The notes beneath the pieces are model-generated. The model was given only the letters and a program-made list of their open reading frames with translations, did no database searches and was not told the DNA's origin. From contig CM060734.1 in the NCBI GenBank assembly GCA_030704615.1, forward strand, positions 41,124,042 through 41,188,041: 64,000 nt of DNA, written 5' to 3'. This stretch comes from Takakia lepidozioides (taxonomy: Eukaryota > Streptophyta > Takakiopsida > Takakiales > Takakiaceae). Each line of letters begins with the position of its first letter. Positions within the stretch are counted from its first letter, which is position 1. The position numbers were made by a program, and so were the translations under genes. This document shows positions 22,741-33,786 of this stretch, piece after piece.

Positions 22741-24073
22741 GTGAGTGTGCACCTACTTTGTCACATGGTGCACATGTTCACCAGGGCAGTGTACAATTCC
22801 AGCTTTGATGATGTCACCATGGACCTCTTTGCCCTTTCCAGGGCTTCCAGGCTTGCACAGGCATTGCAAACAGAAACAAACGTGATGTGGTCAGGCTTCA
22901 CCCCTTCCCCCATCATTTGCTCATAGGTTTCCAAAGACTCCATCACGCGCCTTTGCTATGCATACCCTGCAATCATCGCACTCCACCAAATCTCGTTCAA
23001 CCATACTGTCAAACACTCCCTCCGCATCCTCGATGCACCCACATTTTGCATACATATCCACAAGGGTATTGTTCAGAATCACATCTGGTACAGTTCCAGC
23101 TTTTGCGATGCAACCATGCACCACTTTGCCCTTTTCCAAGGCTGCCAGGCTTGCAAATGCACAGACCTGATGTGGTCGGGCTTCACCCCTTCCACCATCA
23201 TTTGCTCACACGTCTCCAAAGCCTCCATCCCGCGCCCCTGCTGTGCATACCCTGCAAGCATCGCATTCCACGACACCACATTTCATTCAACCATATTGTT
23301 GAACACTGCCTTTGCATCCTTGATGCTCCAACATTTGGCATACATGTCCACGAGGGCATTGTTCAGAATGACATCGGGTACAATTCCAGCTCTGACAATG
23401 TCGAAGTGGGCCTCTTTGCCCTTTTCCAGAGCTGCCAGGCTTGCACACGCATTGCAAACACACACAAACGTGATGTGTTTGGGCTTCGCCCCTTCCCCCA
23501 TCATTTGCTCATAGGTCTCCACAGCCTCCACCCCACGTCCCTGCTGTGCATACCCTGCAAGCATCGCGCTCCACGACACCACATCTCGTTCAGCTATATT
23601 GTTGAAAACTGCCTTGCATCCTTAATGCACCCACATTTGGCATACATGTCCACTAGAGCAGTGTTCAGAATGACATCTGGTACAATTCCAGATTTGACGA
23701 TGTCATCATGAACCTCTTTCCCCTTTTTCCAAGGCTCGCACATGTATTGCAAACACAAACGAACGTGATGGGGATGGGCTTCACCCCTCGTGTGCACCTG
23801 CTTTCCAGCTTCAAGGCCTTTCATCTTGATGCACTTATGCAAGAGACAGACATACGTATCTGAATCTGCTGAAATTCCTCCTTGGTTTAAAGTCTGTAGA
23901 TCCTCTTTCAGTCTGCTTGCCTCACAAAGCATCTTCACATGTCCAGAAGTGCCAGAAGAGGCATTGTGGACTCCCTCTCTTGATCCTCTTCCAGAAGCTG
24001 TGGTCAGGGTTGAGGTGCATGATTTTATCAACTGTACCGCTGCAGCTGCTGCCTTTAATTCCAGAGTTCCCAT
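22741..24073 (-). pseudogene. PPR pseudogene, N-terminal part
   Basis: The minus strand starts at an ATG (24073) with an N-terminal region, MGTLELKAAAAAVQLIKSCT, then SADSDTYVCLLHKCIK and LEAGKQVHT. These read as a normal start of a PLS-class PPR protein. It continues into PPR triplets such as [35 protein letters not shown] and NNALVDMYAKCWSIKDA. Frameshifts and a deletion interrupt it (for example after EAHPHHVRLCLQYMC). The repeats are the same type as those at 12.4-16.5 kb, so this is probably the 5' part of the same dead gene, pushed away by insertions of about 6 kb. Confidence 0.8.
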
Positions 24074-24162
24074 GGGGTTAAGGCTTCATGAAGGCACTGC
24101 TAATGAAGGCCCTTCTTCAACACATTTCACCCTGTTTTTCCCTCTAATCAGAATCGGCCCTA

Positions 24163-24352
24163 AATTTCCATGTTGAATTCTGCGTGTTAGCTGGTTGAGT
24201 GAATCTAGTTTGCAGTGACTTTGACATGATACGGCCAATGTGACAACAGGAAACTATCCAAAAACAGGTAACAGAGATGAAGAGAAGCTGTGGAATGAAT
24301 ACTTCTCTGACCCCAGTCAATGGTGGGACAACCAAGGCAAAAGGTGAATGCC
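24163..24352 (+). repeat. dispersed unit carrying an OSB-like exon
   Basis: This segment of about 190 bp runs from CCTAAATTTCCATGTTGAATTC to GTGAATGCCTG and matches 22155-22345 base for base over most of its length. Its second half encodes EKLWNEYFSDPSQWWDN. Its first half looks like intron sequence ending CCAAAAACAG, a plausible acceptor. Partial copies lie at 15785-15905 (minus), 39065-39145 (plus) and near 21080. It lies between the start codons of the two opposing PPR pseudogenes. Confidence 0.7.
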
Positions 24353-24360
24353 TGACAGAT

Positions 24361-26341
24361 TATCAGATGTCATTCTGAACACTGCCCTGGTGGAAATGTA
24401 TGTCAAATGTGCGTGCATCGAGGAAAGGGGGTGCTCGAAAGTATGGCTGAATGAGATGTGGTGTCGTGGAGTATGATTGCAGGCTATGCACAACAAGGGT
24501 GCGGGATGGAGGCTTTGGATACCTATGAGCAAATGATGTACGAAGGGGTGAAGCCCAACCATAGAACGTTTGTTTTTGCTTGCAATGCATGTGCAAGCCT
24601 GGGAGCTCTGGAAAAGGGGAAAGAGGTCCATGGTGACATCGTCAAAGCTGGAATTGTACCAGATATCATCCTGAACACTGCCCTGGTGGACATGTATGCA
24701 CGGGATGGAGGCTTTGGAGACCTATGAGCAAATGATGTGCGAAGGGGTGAAGCCCAACCACATAACGTTTGTTTTTGTTTGTAATGCGTGTGCAAGCCTG
24801 GGAGCTCTGGAAAAGGGGAAAGAGGTCCATGGTGACACTGTCAAAGCTGGAATTGAACCAGATGTCATCCTGAACACTGCCCTGGTGGACATGTATGCAA
24901 AATGTGCGTGCATTGAGGCTGGACTTGAGGGGGATGTCCCTGTGGGGACTGCCCTTGTCAACATGTATCGCAGGTGTGAGAGTTTGACGGATGCCACCCG
25001 AGTATTTGACGTGCAATGCCCAAGCGAGATGGGCTCTCACGGACTGCTATGATTGCAGGATCTGCTCAGCATGGTCATGGTCTTTTTAACTCTTTCAGCG
25101 CATGCAAAGAGAAGGCATGAAGGCGAATATTGTCTCCTTTATTAGTGTCCTCAACGCTTGTGCTGGCCCGGAGGCTTTAGAACGGGGCAAGCAGCTCCTT
25201 GCCAGCATCATCAAAGCTGAATTTGAGTCAGATGTTGGACTCGGGAATGCCCTTGTCAGTATGTATTGCAAGTGCAGGAGTGTGATGGATGCACTCAATG
25301 TGTTTGACAGAATGCCTAAGCGAGATGTGGTCTCATGGACTGCGATGATTGGAGGATGTGCACAGAGTGGTCATGGTGAGGAGGCTTTCAAACTCTTTCG
25401 ACAAATGCAAAGAGAGGGTGTGAAGCATCTCTGGAACAGGGCAAGTGGGTCCATGCCTACATTATCAAATCTGTGTGTGAGTCAGATGTCTACGTCAGGA
25501 ATGCCCTCATTGATTTGTATACCAAATGTGGGAGTGTAGAGGATGCACGGGAGGTGTTTGACAAAATTCTTAAACCAGATGTGGTCTCATGGACTGGATG
25601 ATTATAGGATACGCTCAGCATGGGCGTGGTCACGAGGCTCTCCAACTGTTTGAACTGGTGTGAAGCCAAATGAGGTCACATTTATTGGTGTTCTCTCTGC
25701 ATGCAGCCATTTGGGCCTTGTAGATGAAGGTGGTCATTATTTTCAATCCATGTGTCAAGAGCATGGCATTACACCAACAGAAAAGCACTACACCTGCATG
25801 GTTGACCTCCTTGGCCGTGCAGGGCGCTTGGATGAAGAAGATTTCATTGCCAACATGGCACTCAAACCAGGTGCTTCAGTGTGGGGGGCCTTGCTTGGTG
25901 CGTGCAGAATCTATGGAAATGTGGAGTTAGCAGAGTGTGCTGCAGAATGTATTTTCAAGGTGGAATCACAAGATGTATACATTTGCCGTTGGAGATAGAT
26001 CTCACCCACAAGCAGAGGAGATCTATGATGCGTTAGAGAGATTGACTTGGCAGATTAATGAGGCTGGATATGTGCCTGAGACACGCTTTGTGTTGCGTGA
26101 TGTGGATCAGCAGATGAAGGAACAGACTCTTTACCACCACAGCGAAAAGCTAGCCATAGCTTTTGGGCTCATTAGCACACCCCCTAGGACCCCTATCCGC
26201 ATCATTAAAAACCTATGTGTATGTGGGGAGTGCTGCACCAAGTTGATATCCAAAATTGTTGCACGAGAAATTATTGCAAGGGATGCCATTTGCTTTCATC
26301 ACTTCAACAATGGGGTGTGTTCTTGTGGGGACTACTGGTAA
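24361..26341 (+). pseudogene. PPR-DYW pseudogene 2
   Basis: Plus-strand PLS-class PPR sequence with a DYW tail. Repeats include EQMMCEGVKPNHITFVFVCN and DVVSWTAMIGGCAQSGHG, then a last PPR with the E start (GITPTEKHYTCMVDLLGRAG) at 25660-25980. The DYW domain at 25937-26341 ends correctly in CSCGDYW plus stop. The HSEK deaminase signature is intact. In the zinc-binding segment the usual CGDCHT reads CGECCT, so the conserved His after the second Cys is lost. A frameshift with loss of most of the E+ region falls near 25970, and further frameshifts occur at about 24690, 25020 and 25430. It is therefore unlikely to make a working editing factor. Confidence 0.85.
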
Positions 26342-26516
26342 TAATCTCAGGGTAATACAGCAGCCAGAAAACACTCCAGACAGCTGTTTCACCTACCAAA
26401 CTAAAAAATATCTTTCCCCAGGTATGTTACCCACCTTCTGGTAAGGCCTTAAAGTTCTCCCAAGGTTATTTCCCTTGATTTAATACGAGTTACCGCATAT
26501 ATATAAAGAATCAACC

Positions 26517-26790
26517 TTGTCCGGTGTGGTATGATCTTCTCCCCACCACCCCCCCCCGGGGTCCCATGAGCCTTGTGCTCAGTTAGTGATCCTGGGTTCA
26601 ATCCTTCAACATGTGCCTTCAAACCGACCATTGGCCTCTAGATGGGCTGTGTTGAGCAGTAGGCTCTATAGATTCATTGGATATTAAAGAAAATTTACCT
26701 TTATCTTTATCAAAGAGGTTATTTTCTCCTCAAAGGGCCTGATTTGTGAGAAGTAGCTTCCCGTTTTTTCTTTTCTTTTTTTCCTTTTCT
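26517..26790 (+). mobile_element. composite SINE-related sequence
   Basis: The left part (GGTGTGGTATGATCTTCTCC) and right part (GAGGTTATTTTCTCCTC, GGGCCTGATTTGTGAG, then a T-rich tail) match the body of the SINE family. The two are split by about 150 bp containing GTGCTCAGTTAGTGATCC and GGGTTCAATCC, which looks like a second tRNA-derived promoter. This is a SINE interrupted by another SINE-like insertion. The 5' A-box part of the host SINE is missing. Confidence 0.6.
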
Positions 26791-26945
26791 TTCTTTTGAA
26801 AGTCTTAGGTGTCTACCTATGGTAATGCATGACCCACCCCTTTTTGTGAAAATTGAACATAGGTCTTAGAATTCGTCGCTAGTAGTGCGGAGCAACGCGA
26901 AGCCATAGTTTAAATAGAATTTTCGGTCACCAAGTTGTACAGCTA

Positions 26946-27018
26946 GCGCCTGTAGCTCAGTGGATAGAGCGTCTGTTTCCTAAGCAGAAAGTCACAGGTT
27001 CGACCCCTGTCTGGCGCG
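26946..27018 (+). tRNA. trnR-CCU: tRNA-Arg (CCU)
   Basis: Complete 73-nt nuclear tRNA cloverleaf. The 7-bp acceptor arm GCGCCTG/CTGGCGC has one U-U mismatch. The D arm contains TAGCTCAGTGGATAGAGC, the A box. The anticodon stem TCTGT/GCAGA has loop TTCCTAA, giving anticodon CCU, which reads AGG. The T arm is ACAGG-TTCGACC-CCTGT, the B box. A discriminator G follows, and a TTTT Pol III terminator starts at 27022. No intron. Unlike the SINEs in this window, every stem pairs, so this is a real tRNA gene. Confidence 0.96.
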
Positions 27019-27025
27019 GAGTTTT

Positions 27026-28100
27026 CACTCTACTACCTGTGGTTGCCCGATGAGAACACGTTTCTTTTTCTTTTTGTCTTTTGTTGTCGTTCCGGTCTTT
27101 AGGGAAAGTATGCTTGACCTCTTCAGTGCCCTTCCTAGAGATCACTCACGCTGGTCTGCAGCAATGGGATTCAATATCGACAGCGCATCAACGAGCTCGA
27201 GGATGTCACTATACCCACCTGCTTCGTTTTCCATCCCATCTGAAAAGGTGCAGCGTTTACTCATGTTCCTTTTCTTCGCGTCTTTGAGAGTGATAGAGAC
27301 TGGAAGTCGAAACTTAACAGATAAGAAACAGGACAAGAGACAAGTTGAACAAGTTGTACAAACAACTGCATCCATGTAGTATGTTGACATGATGTAAATC
27401 GGGCAGATGGACCCACAAAAACATGGCAGAATTCAACTGTGTTCATGTTCGACAATTTGTTACATTTACAACAACCCCTAATCATAAGGGGTCATCCCTA
27501 CCTGTAAATTTGACCCACCTGCCAGGTGGTGCCTCTATCTTATCAATTTTGAGAGGTCCCTCACGACCATTTCAGCTTCTGTACGAGATCCTCTTTGACA
27601 GGTTTGTCTTGGTTAGACCAACACTTAGATAAATTTACAACTTGGCGAGAATTCTAAAGCAAGGTTCCCAATTCCCAATGCCAAAGGTGAATTCTAGCCC
27701 TCTGCCCACCAATCTCTGTGATGCATAGGAGCCAGATGATCATAGATTTACTGTAGAGGGCCAGTAGATGCATCAAATCCCCAATCGTCCCTAGCACAAC
27801 ACGCCCCCCCCTCTCTGTCCCCTAGCTGAACCAGGACAGAGTCCTCCCCGCTCTTTCCCCATCTTCAACAATTGCTGTCTTTGTCCACCGCCCAATTTGC
27901 TCTGCTGATATGTTCTGTCAGAGTGCCTGCAGCAACCCGCAGTTGCAACCCAAAATTCTGTACAACCTCTGGAACTTCTGGCCACAAAGATGTAATGTGA
28001 GAGCCAGCAAGGAGAGAGAGAAACTCCGGCAGGTGGGCAAGTCGGGTCACCACAGAAGCAGTCGAATCTGGTCCTGGAAGTGATTTGAATACCCAAGAGC
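27026..28100. other. intergenic between tRNA-Arg and the bZIP gene
   Basis: No supported gene. The right end is the 3' UTR side of the minus-strand bZIP gene. The open frames on both strands near 27050-27400 have no recognisable motif. Confidence 0.4.
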
Positions 28101-31100
28101 CTACCAGGGGACTGTTTGGGTTCGTCGGAGACCACTGGAAGAGGCCACTGGTGGAGCAATTGGCTCCAGAGAAACTATCTGCACATTTAGTACAGTAACT
28201 GGTTGGAGACACATTAAGAGTACATTACTAGAACAGCCTGAAATGCGTTCAAACCTCACATGCAACAAACATCTCCATCCCCATGCCAATAACCACAAGA
28301 CACAAGAACCCCCGGAGGAATCTATGCCACGAGGGTGATATCTTGTGCCACTCTTTCCCTTGTTTTCTATGGGTACTGATATCATGCATTCTGCAGAGCA
28401 TCCAGGAGTAGTTTTCTGCAAGCTTCACGCCTCCAGCCGAGCCCCAACATTCATAGAAGTCTTCTCTAAACAACAACACAACTTTGGCTTCTTAAGCAAA
28501 AGGAAGAAAGGTCTCAGAAAAGGATTAGAAATCCCACTTGCTTTGACCTCCTTTGTGCTGCCTCCTCCTGCAAGAAAACCAACATCAACAGACATGTCAA
28601 GTAAGTGATCCTGAATCTGGCACAACAGCACTGATGCTAGAGGCTACACAGCATCCAAAACAACCGTGATATCTCATCTGCTTTAAATATTGATAAGGAT
28701 TCAAATAGAAATGAGTAGCCTCTCTCAATGAAAGAGTCATTGGTCTCACTCCTGATGCTTTGCATTCACCATGGACTTCCCCAAAAGTGAAAGGGAGAGT
28801 GGAGGAGAGCGGCAAGTGCTAACAATATGGTTGCAAACATACAGGTTTTCTGGTGGATACCTGCAGCTTCCTTATCTTCATGTTCTCTTCCTTCAGTTGC
28901 ATAACCTCTGCTTCCAACTCCACAGTGTATGCCTAGATCCCCCCATAATAACAGACCACATATCTTGAATGTTAGGATCTTATCAATACATTTGAATAAT
29001 GCTTACTTTAAGACAGTAAGGTTTTTATCTGACACAGTATATATGCTAGTGAAGATATGGAGATGATGCTCTTGCATCTCACTTTGAGGAATCCTGACAC
29101 AAACTAGAACAGATGTAGGCCTTCTCAGTAGGGGGGGGTTGCCACTTCACCACCTGAGGGCACTGCATGAGGCGATACTCCTGCTCCAGCCTAAGTTTGG
29201 ATTGGTAGAGGAAAGCAGGAATACTGATGCAACAAATGAAACCAAAAGCAATCTAATAAAATGATGGATGGATGGGTGTATAGTCAAATGCCTAAGATAG
29301 GTTTAAAGGTGCTAGAGTTGGTACTTAAACTTGCCTCGAATCAGAGCATGTGTGATGAAGAGCAAGCCTACTTAAGTAGTCAATTTGGCCCCCAGCTGGC
29401 AAACAAGGATTGCATGCCTGTGTGTGGTCGTCTGTTGGCATGCATGGAAAACAATCTATAGGAACTAGCATTAATCTGTGGAACCAGTGGACCTCCAAAT
29501 AGAGGAATATTGAAACAAGGCATGAAAACCACATGACAACAAAAACACTTATCATCACAAGAGAACACGAGGCCAGATGAAGCTAAAGTCAAAACAGTGA
29601 TCAACCCAGAGAGTATGTGCCACCCACCAGTTCCTACCATCTCTGTGACTCTTTCAAAGAAAATTCCTGCATCATTCAACCAACACCAAAGCACATTGTG
29701 CAATTTACCTGCTTTCGAGCCCTTGACCGTGCAGCTGATTCCCGGTTCTTGATCATGCGCCGCTGACGTCTCTCAACCACTTTCTCTACATGTCCACCAA
29801 CTCCAATTCTCTTCCGCCCTCGACCTCCCTCCATCCCATAGTTTCCTGGAGAAGATAAGCCATTGCCATGACTATCTGACACAGGACTCTGAGGTGACCC
29901 AGGCACAAGCCCCATACCTGTACCTCCGCCCAAGCCTCCTCCCAATCCCATTCCCAAGCTGCCCACCATCCCCGGACCCAGGTCTGAACCCATGGCCGGT
30001 CCCATCCCCATGCCACCCATGACTACCATGGGTCCGGCCCCATTTTGAACTGCCTTTGCTGTAGCTTCGGCATATGCAGCAGCTACTTGCTGTTGATGTT
30101 GAAGCATTTGATGTTGGGCAAAACCTCTCATCCAGTCTGCCTGTCAGCAGAAAACAGCACATTGCAAAAAGTTATACAAAAGCACTTTTCCCAAGCCTCC
30201 AACATATTGTAACACCCAGTAATGGCACATTACAGCCCAAGTAGCTGTATATGCTGCAGGCACATCGCTGTGAAAGGAAGTAACTTTTATGTGTATGGAT
30301 GATTTGTCTGGTGTCCTCCAAAGCCCACAGCATCCCAAAGAGTCCAATCATGCATACACCAAACAAAAGAAAGCACAATGAAACTATAGAATGTTCTCCA
30401 GCATGCGCCAGATTTTAGCAAAGACATGGACTTTCACAGTCCACTGTAACCTTAGAATCACCTGCTGTTGCTGGGAGACTGCTTGGTTCTTGTAGGCGTT
30501 CTGCATGGCTTCAAATGAGGCCTGGCTCGCATGCGCATTCGCAGGAGAAAGTGCGAGGATCGGTGCGATGTCCGGGCCATTGCGGTCTTCTCCCTCCTGC
30601 ATGTCTCTTTCTCTCTCTCCACCTCCAAGCGAACCAGACACCTGGATACCTGCCTCCACATCCTCTTTCACTACCCCCGCCTTCACTAGAAAATCTTCTA
30701 GTGTCATCTCCCCGAAGGTACCCTGGCCCTGCTGCTGCTCGCCTCCAGAGTTGTCCCTTCCGCCGCGTTGGTTGATGTCTCTCCAGACTTCGTCCACTGT
30801 TTTTCTAGTCAGAGTGCGCGGGAGCGCTAGGGCCCCCTGTCTCTGCAGGCTCAGCTGCTGGCCCAGGCTTGGACCGCTAGCACTGGTCCCTTCACCCATT
30901 GCCGCAGCCATAGCCTGGCTCTCTTCAGCAGTCCACATGTTCTTCACTAACTCGTCCATATTCATCGACCCAAAGTTCCTGTTAGGATCAGAAAATGTCT
31001 GGAACTCCTCCAGAGTCATATTGAAGACAGAATTCTGCCCTGCAGCAGAGCTGAATCTGCCTCCTCCGCTGGAATTCATAAGTCCGTTGCTCGCATGTAC

Positions 31101-31106
31101 CTCCAT
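28101..31106 (-). CDS. group A bZIP transcription factor (ABI5/AREB/ABF type)
   Basis: Predicted 418-residue nuclear factor of abscisic acid signalling, activated by SnRK2 phosphorylation in this family. Exons on the minus strand are 31106-30462, 30140-29709, 28932-28861, 28567-28538 and 28178-28101. All junctions are GT/AG and phase 0. The N-terminus has the group A blocks: C1 (SVFNMTLEEFQ), C2 (MDELVKNMWTAEESQ), C3 (LPRTLTRKTVDEVWRDIN) and a second acidic block (MTLEDFLVKAGVV). A Gly/Met-rich linker follows, then the basic region at about 335-359 with Asn347 and Arg355 in the N-x7-R spacing. The zipper is in exon 3 (YTVELEAEVMQLKEENMKI). The C4 end LRRTQTVPW carries the usual Thr phospho-site. 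The open frame extends upstream only from GTG, so the ATG at 31106 is chosen. Exon 4 is a 30-bp micro-exon inferred from frame and family pattern, and its donor (CAA/GTGGGA) is weak. Confidence 0.92.
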
Positions 31107-31814
31107 GGGCCGCTGGGATCTGTGACTGGGAGGCCGTTGCTCTATCCCACGCACGAGTCTTCTGAGCTATCTATCTCAAACACAACGAGCAGGTCCGACG
31201 GTGCCAACCAGAGCGACTTCAGTAAAGCTCGCCTTATCTAACACCCCCTAACAAACAAATGTAGTCGGTGAATCTGAATGCACAACAGAAAAATTCTCAA
31301 AACAAATCCAGAGGTCGTGCAAATCCAAAATCAGTCCTAACATATTCAAACGTAGTCTCAACATAGTCCACCTGAACTGAATTCAAACCACAATCCCAAG
31401 AGTCCCAAGAGAAGAATTGCAGAAACGACCATCCTCTAGAAGAAAGGAGTGACTTCTCCGAACAGTGAGAAATTCAAAGAACAAATTCCAAAAGCAGCAT
31501 TTTGATCTCTCGCAGCTAAGTAGTCGCGAGTCTCAGGTTGACTGCCAACCTCGGGAAGATAGAAGAGGGAAGCATGCTTGGGGTAGGTGGCAGGAGCAAT
31601 GGAAGCCAGCTTAGCAAGCAGGTTGGTCGTCCCCGCCCTCACGCTGCCTCGATCCGCGCTCTGTCGCCATGGCCCTCTCTCTCCGCAACCTTGGGCAGCT
31701 CCTGCGGGAGATCACACCCCTGGCTCTTGAATGACGCATCCCCCGGATGAACGTAGCAAGTACATGCACTGCGTCATCAGGCCGCCACGCGTCCCGCCCC
31801 CGATCCCTCTCTAA

Positions 31815-31859
31815 CACGTGGCCAGTTCTGAACTAGTTACACGTAGGCGGTGGCCACGT
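31815..31859. promoter_or_regulatory. paired G-box/ABRE elements upstream of the bZIP gene
   Basis: CACGTG at 31815-31820 overlaps ACGTGGC at 31816-31822, an ABA-response element core. A second core in the opposite orientation, GCCACGT, is at 31853-31859, 31 bp on. They lie about 710-750 bp upstream of the bZIP start codon. Group A bZIPs bind this sequence, so autoregulation or ABA control is plausible. Two close copies are what ABA-responsive promoters usually need. Confidence 0.55.
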
Positions 31860-32170
31860 AGTAGGCGTCAGAGCTGGTCAATTCTCTTGTACTATGTTGT
31901 TTTCACATTCCACTGTGTGTACAATCGAGTTGTCGGCGTTGAATCGCGCGTTCAAACCGCCGTGCACGTAGTGTTGTACTATAGCAATGGACGTTTTGAC
32001 GTCATCACTCTGTGAATTACCTCCATTACGGTTGTCTCTCTAGCTCTTTGTATAGAGCTATCAAAATGATTAAAACACTCTTTTTTTGCATCATGAACCA
32101 TTAAACTTGACCGCACATTATGTGCAAACCTTTTTCCTACCGCTGCCAATTTCCAGGACATTAGTCTCAA

Positions 32171-32340
32171 CAACAGTCAGTAGCTCAGTTGGTTAGTGCA
32201 CTGAGTACCATCCGGATGACCCTGGGATCAAATCTTGATGGGTGTGGTACGCCCTTCTCCCCCTTCCCTGCGCGGTTGTTGCATCTGCTCCCAGGTGTTT
32301 CCCTTTTAAAAAGAAATAAAAAGAAATAAAAATAAATAGA
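32171..32340 (+). mobile_element. tRNA-derived SINE, copy 3 (internally deleted)
   Basis: It starts CAACAGTCAGTAGCTCAGTTGG and keeps the B-box-like GGGATCAAATCTTG, GGTGTGGTACGCCCTTCTCCC and the final GGTGTTTCCC plus a mixed A tail. The middle of the body is deleted. Relative to copy 2 it is missing the segment with AGGTTATTTTCTCC and GGCCTGATTTGTGAG. Confidence 0.8.
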
Positions 32341-33786
32341 CCCCCATGCAAAAACACCACTGTTGAATGTGGGGCATTGGATAAACGGAGAGAAGTGGGG
32401 CTGATTTCTCTTCGTTAATATTGTTTCAGTACTGTAGTACCTTGGCAAGATCAACTATCATATGTAGAATATTTATTTTATTTTGAGAATTTCATTTCAA
32501 CATATGGAATATTCCTAAATATACTTTATTACCATTCACAAAGTTCCTTAATTTCACAAAATCAATTTCCAAAAATTTCAACAATCTTTGAAATATTAAA
32601 ATTTGTGTCCTCGAAGTTGCCAAGGTACTACGGTATACAGAGTAATAGCCAGAGTAATAGCCAGAGTACGAGGGCGATACAAAAAAGAGAGAATTACCTT
32701 CGTCAAAACCTGAATCCCTTGAGAAGATCGCTTTCACTCAAAATTAGGGAATCCTAGCGGTCCACGATAGGGCCATTTTATGGCACCAATTTCATAAAAA
32801 TCTGAAAATGCAATTTAAAATAGGCCCTGAAGCCTGTTTTGGCCTTTAAGGGTTAAGGTGGGTGACAAGCATATGCATCAACCGACTGGACGTTATCTGT
32901 CAAAAAGTGAACAATAAAAGTTTGAATTTCAAAAATTTGAATTGTATGGCATGACCAAGCCTCTTTAACTCCAATCAACCTGCTACTGAATTACGATCCC
33001 ATCACCAAGCAACCTTTATCCCAATGCCCAAAAACCCGATCGGGGGCTGTCGGGCTCTGGTACATCTGGAAAGCCAGATGCGCATGGACCCAGGAAATAC
33101 AAAATCCACTGTCTCATTCATTCTAGCTATGATCTACTTTGACATCCAAACTGAAGCTCGGAAGGCCTGGGCCAAACTTTCTGCAGACATCAGCAAGCAT
33201 CCGCAAGCTCAATATCAGCTCCACCAGGACTTCATCACCTCATGGGCAATGCATGGAATCGTGTGCACAAGCCCTTCGCCAACAACCTGCATTTGGAATT
33301 CCATCCCTCAAGAATGGAGAAATTGCAACTCGCCACTACCCTGAATCGCCAGACTTCGACCGCGACAGTTGAACACATCAAGGGCAAGAGTTCGCTGAAG
33401 CTCAACTTCGATCACTGATCACATCGTCTTTCTTCCCGGGCTCTCCAGAATGCTCGTCAAAGTCCTCACTAGGCAGGCAGTTACAAATTTTGATCCTTCT
33501 TCGTTGGGGTACAACACAACACTTAATTTTCTGCATTTATGCATCATTGAACTGCATGGGGTATGGCCAACTATGGTCGACCGTCCTCTCATCCCCGGAC
33601 CTTTTTGGTCCTCGTCATGGCCGGTTCGGCAGTCTCTCTTGATTATGTTTCGGGCTCCAATGGATGTGTATCATGCCTTATGGCATCAACGGGGTTAATT
33701 TTTCCCCAAAAATTAATGAATTGGCCCACGCCTTTTTATTAAAAAAAATAAAAATAAAAAATAAAATGTACAAAATGAGAAACGGT
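32341..33786. other. unassigned; possible non-LTR retroelement 3' end
   Basis: AT-rich DNA followed by a block at about 33000-33760 that ends in an A-rich tail with scattered T (33741-33767), as LINE or SINE 3' ends do. The open frames in the block (33024-33344 and 33450-33698) show no domain I recognise. The retroelement reading rests only on the tail. Confidence 0.25.

Noticed and set aside
22887-23711. 274-codon plus-strand open frame
   Set aside because: Also an antisense shadow of minus-strand PPR units. The repeated peptide pattern ([16 protein letters not shown]) is just the reverse complement of PPR codons.
30505-31125. 206-codon plus-strand open frame
   Set aside because: Lies opposite exon 1 of the bZIP gene, whose conserved group A blocks decide the coding strand.
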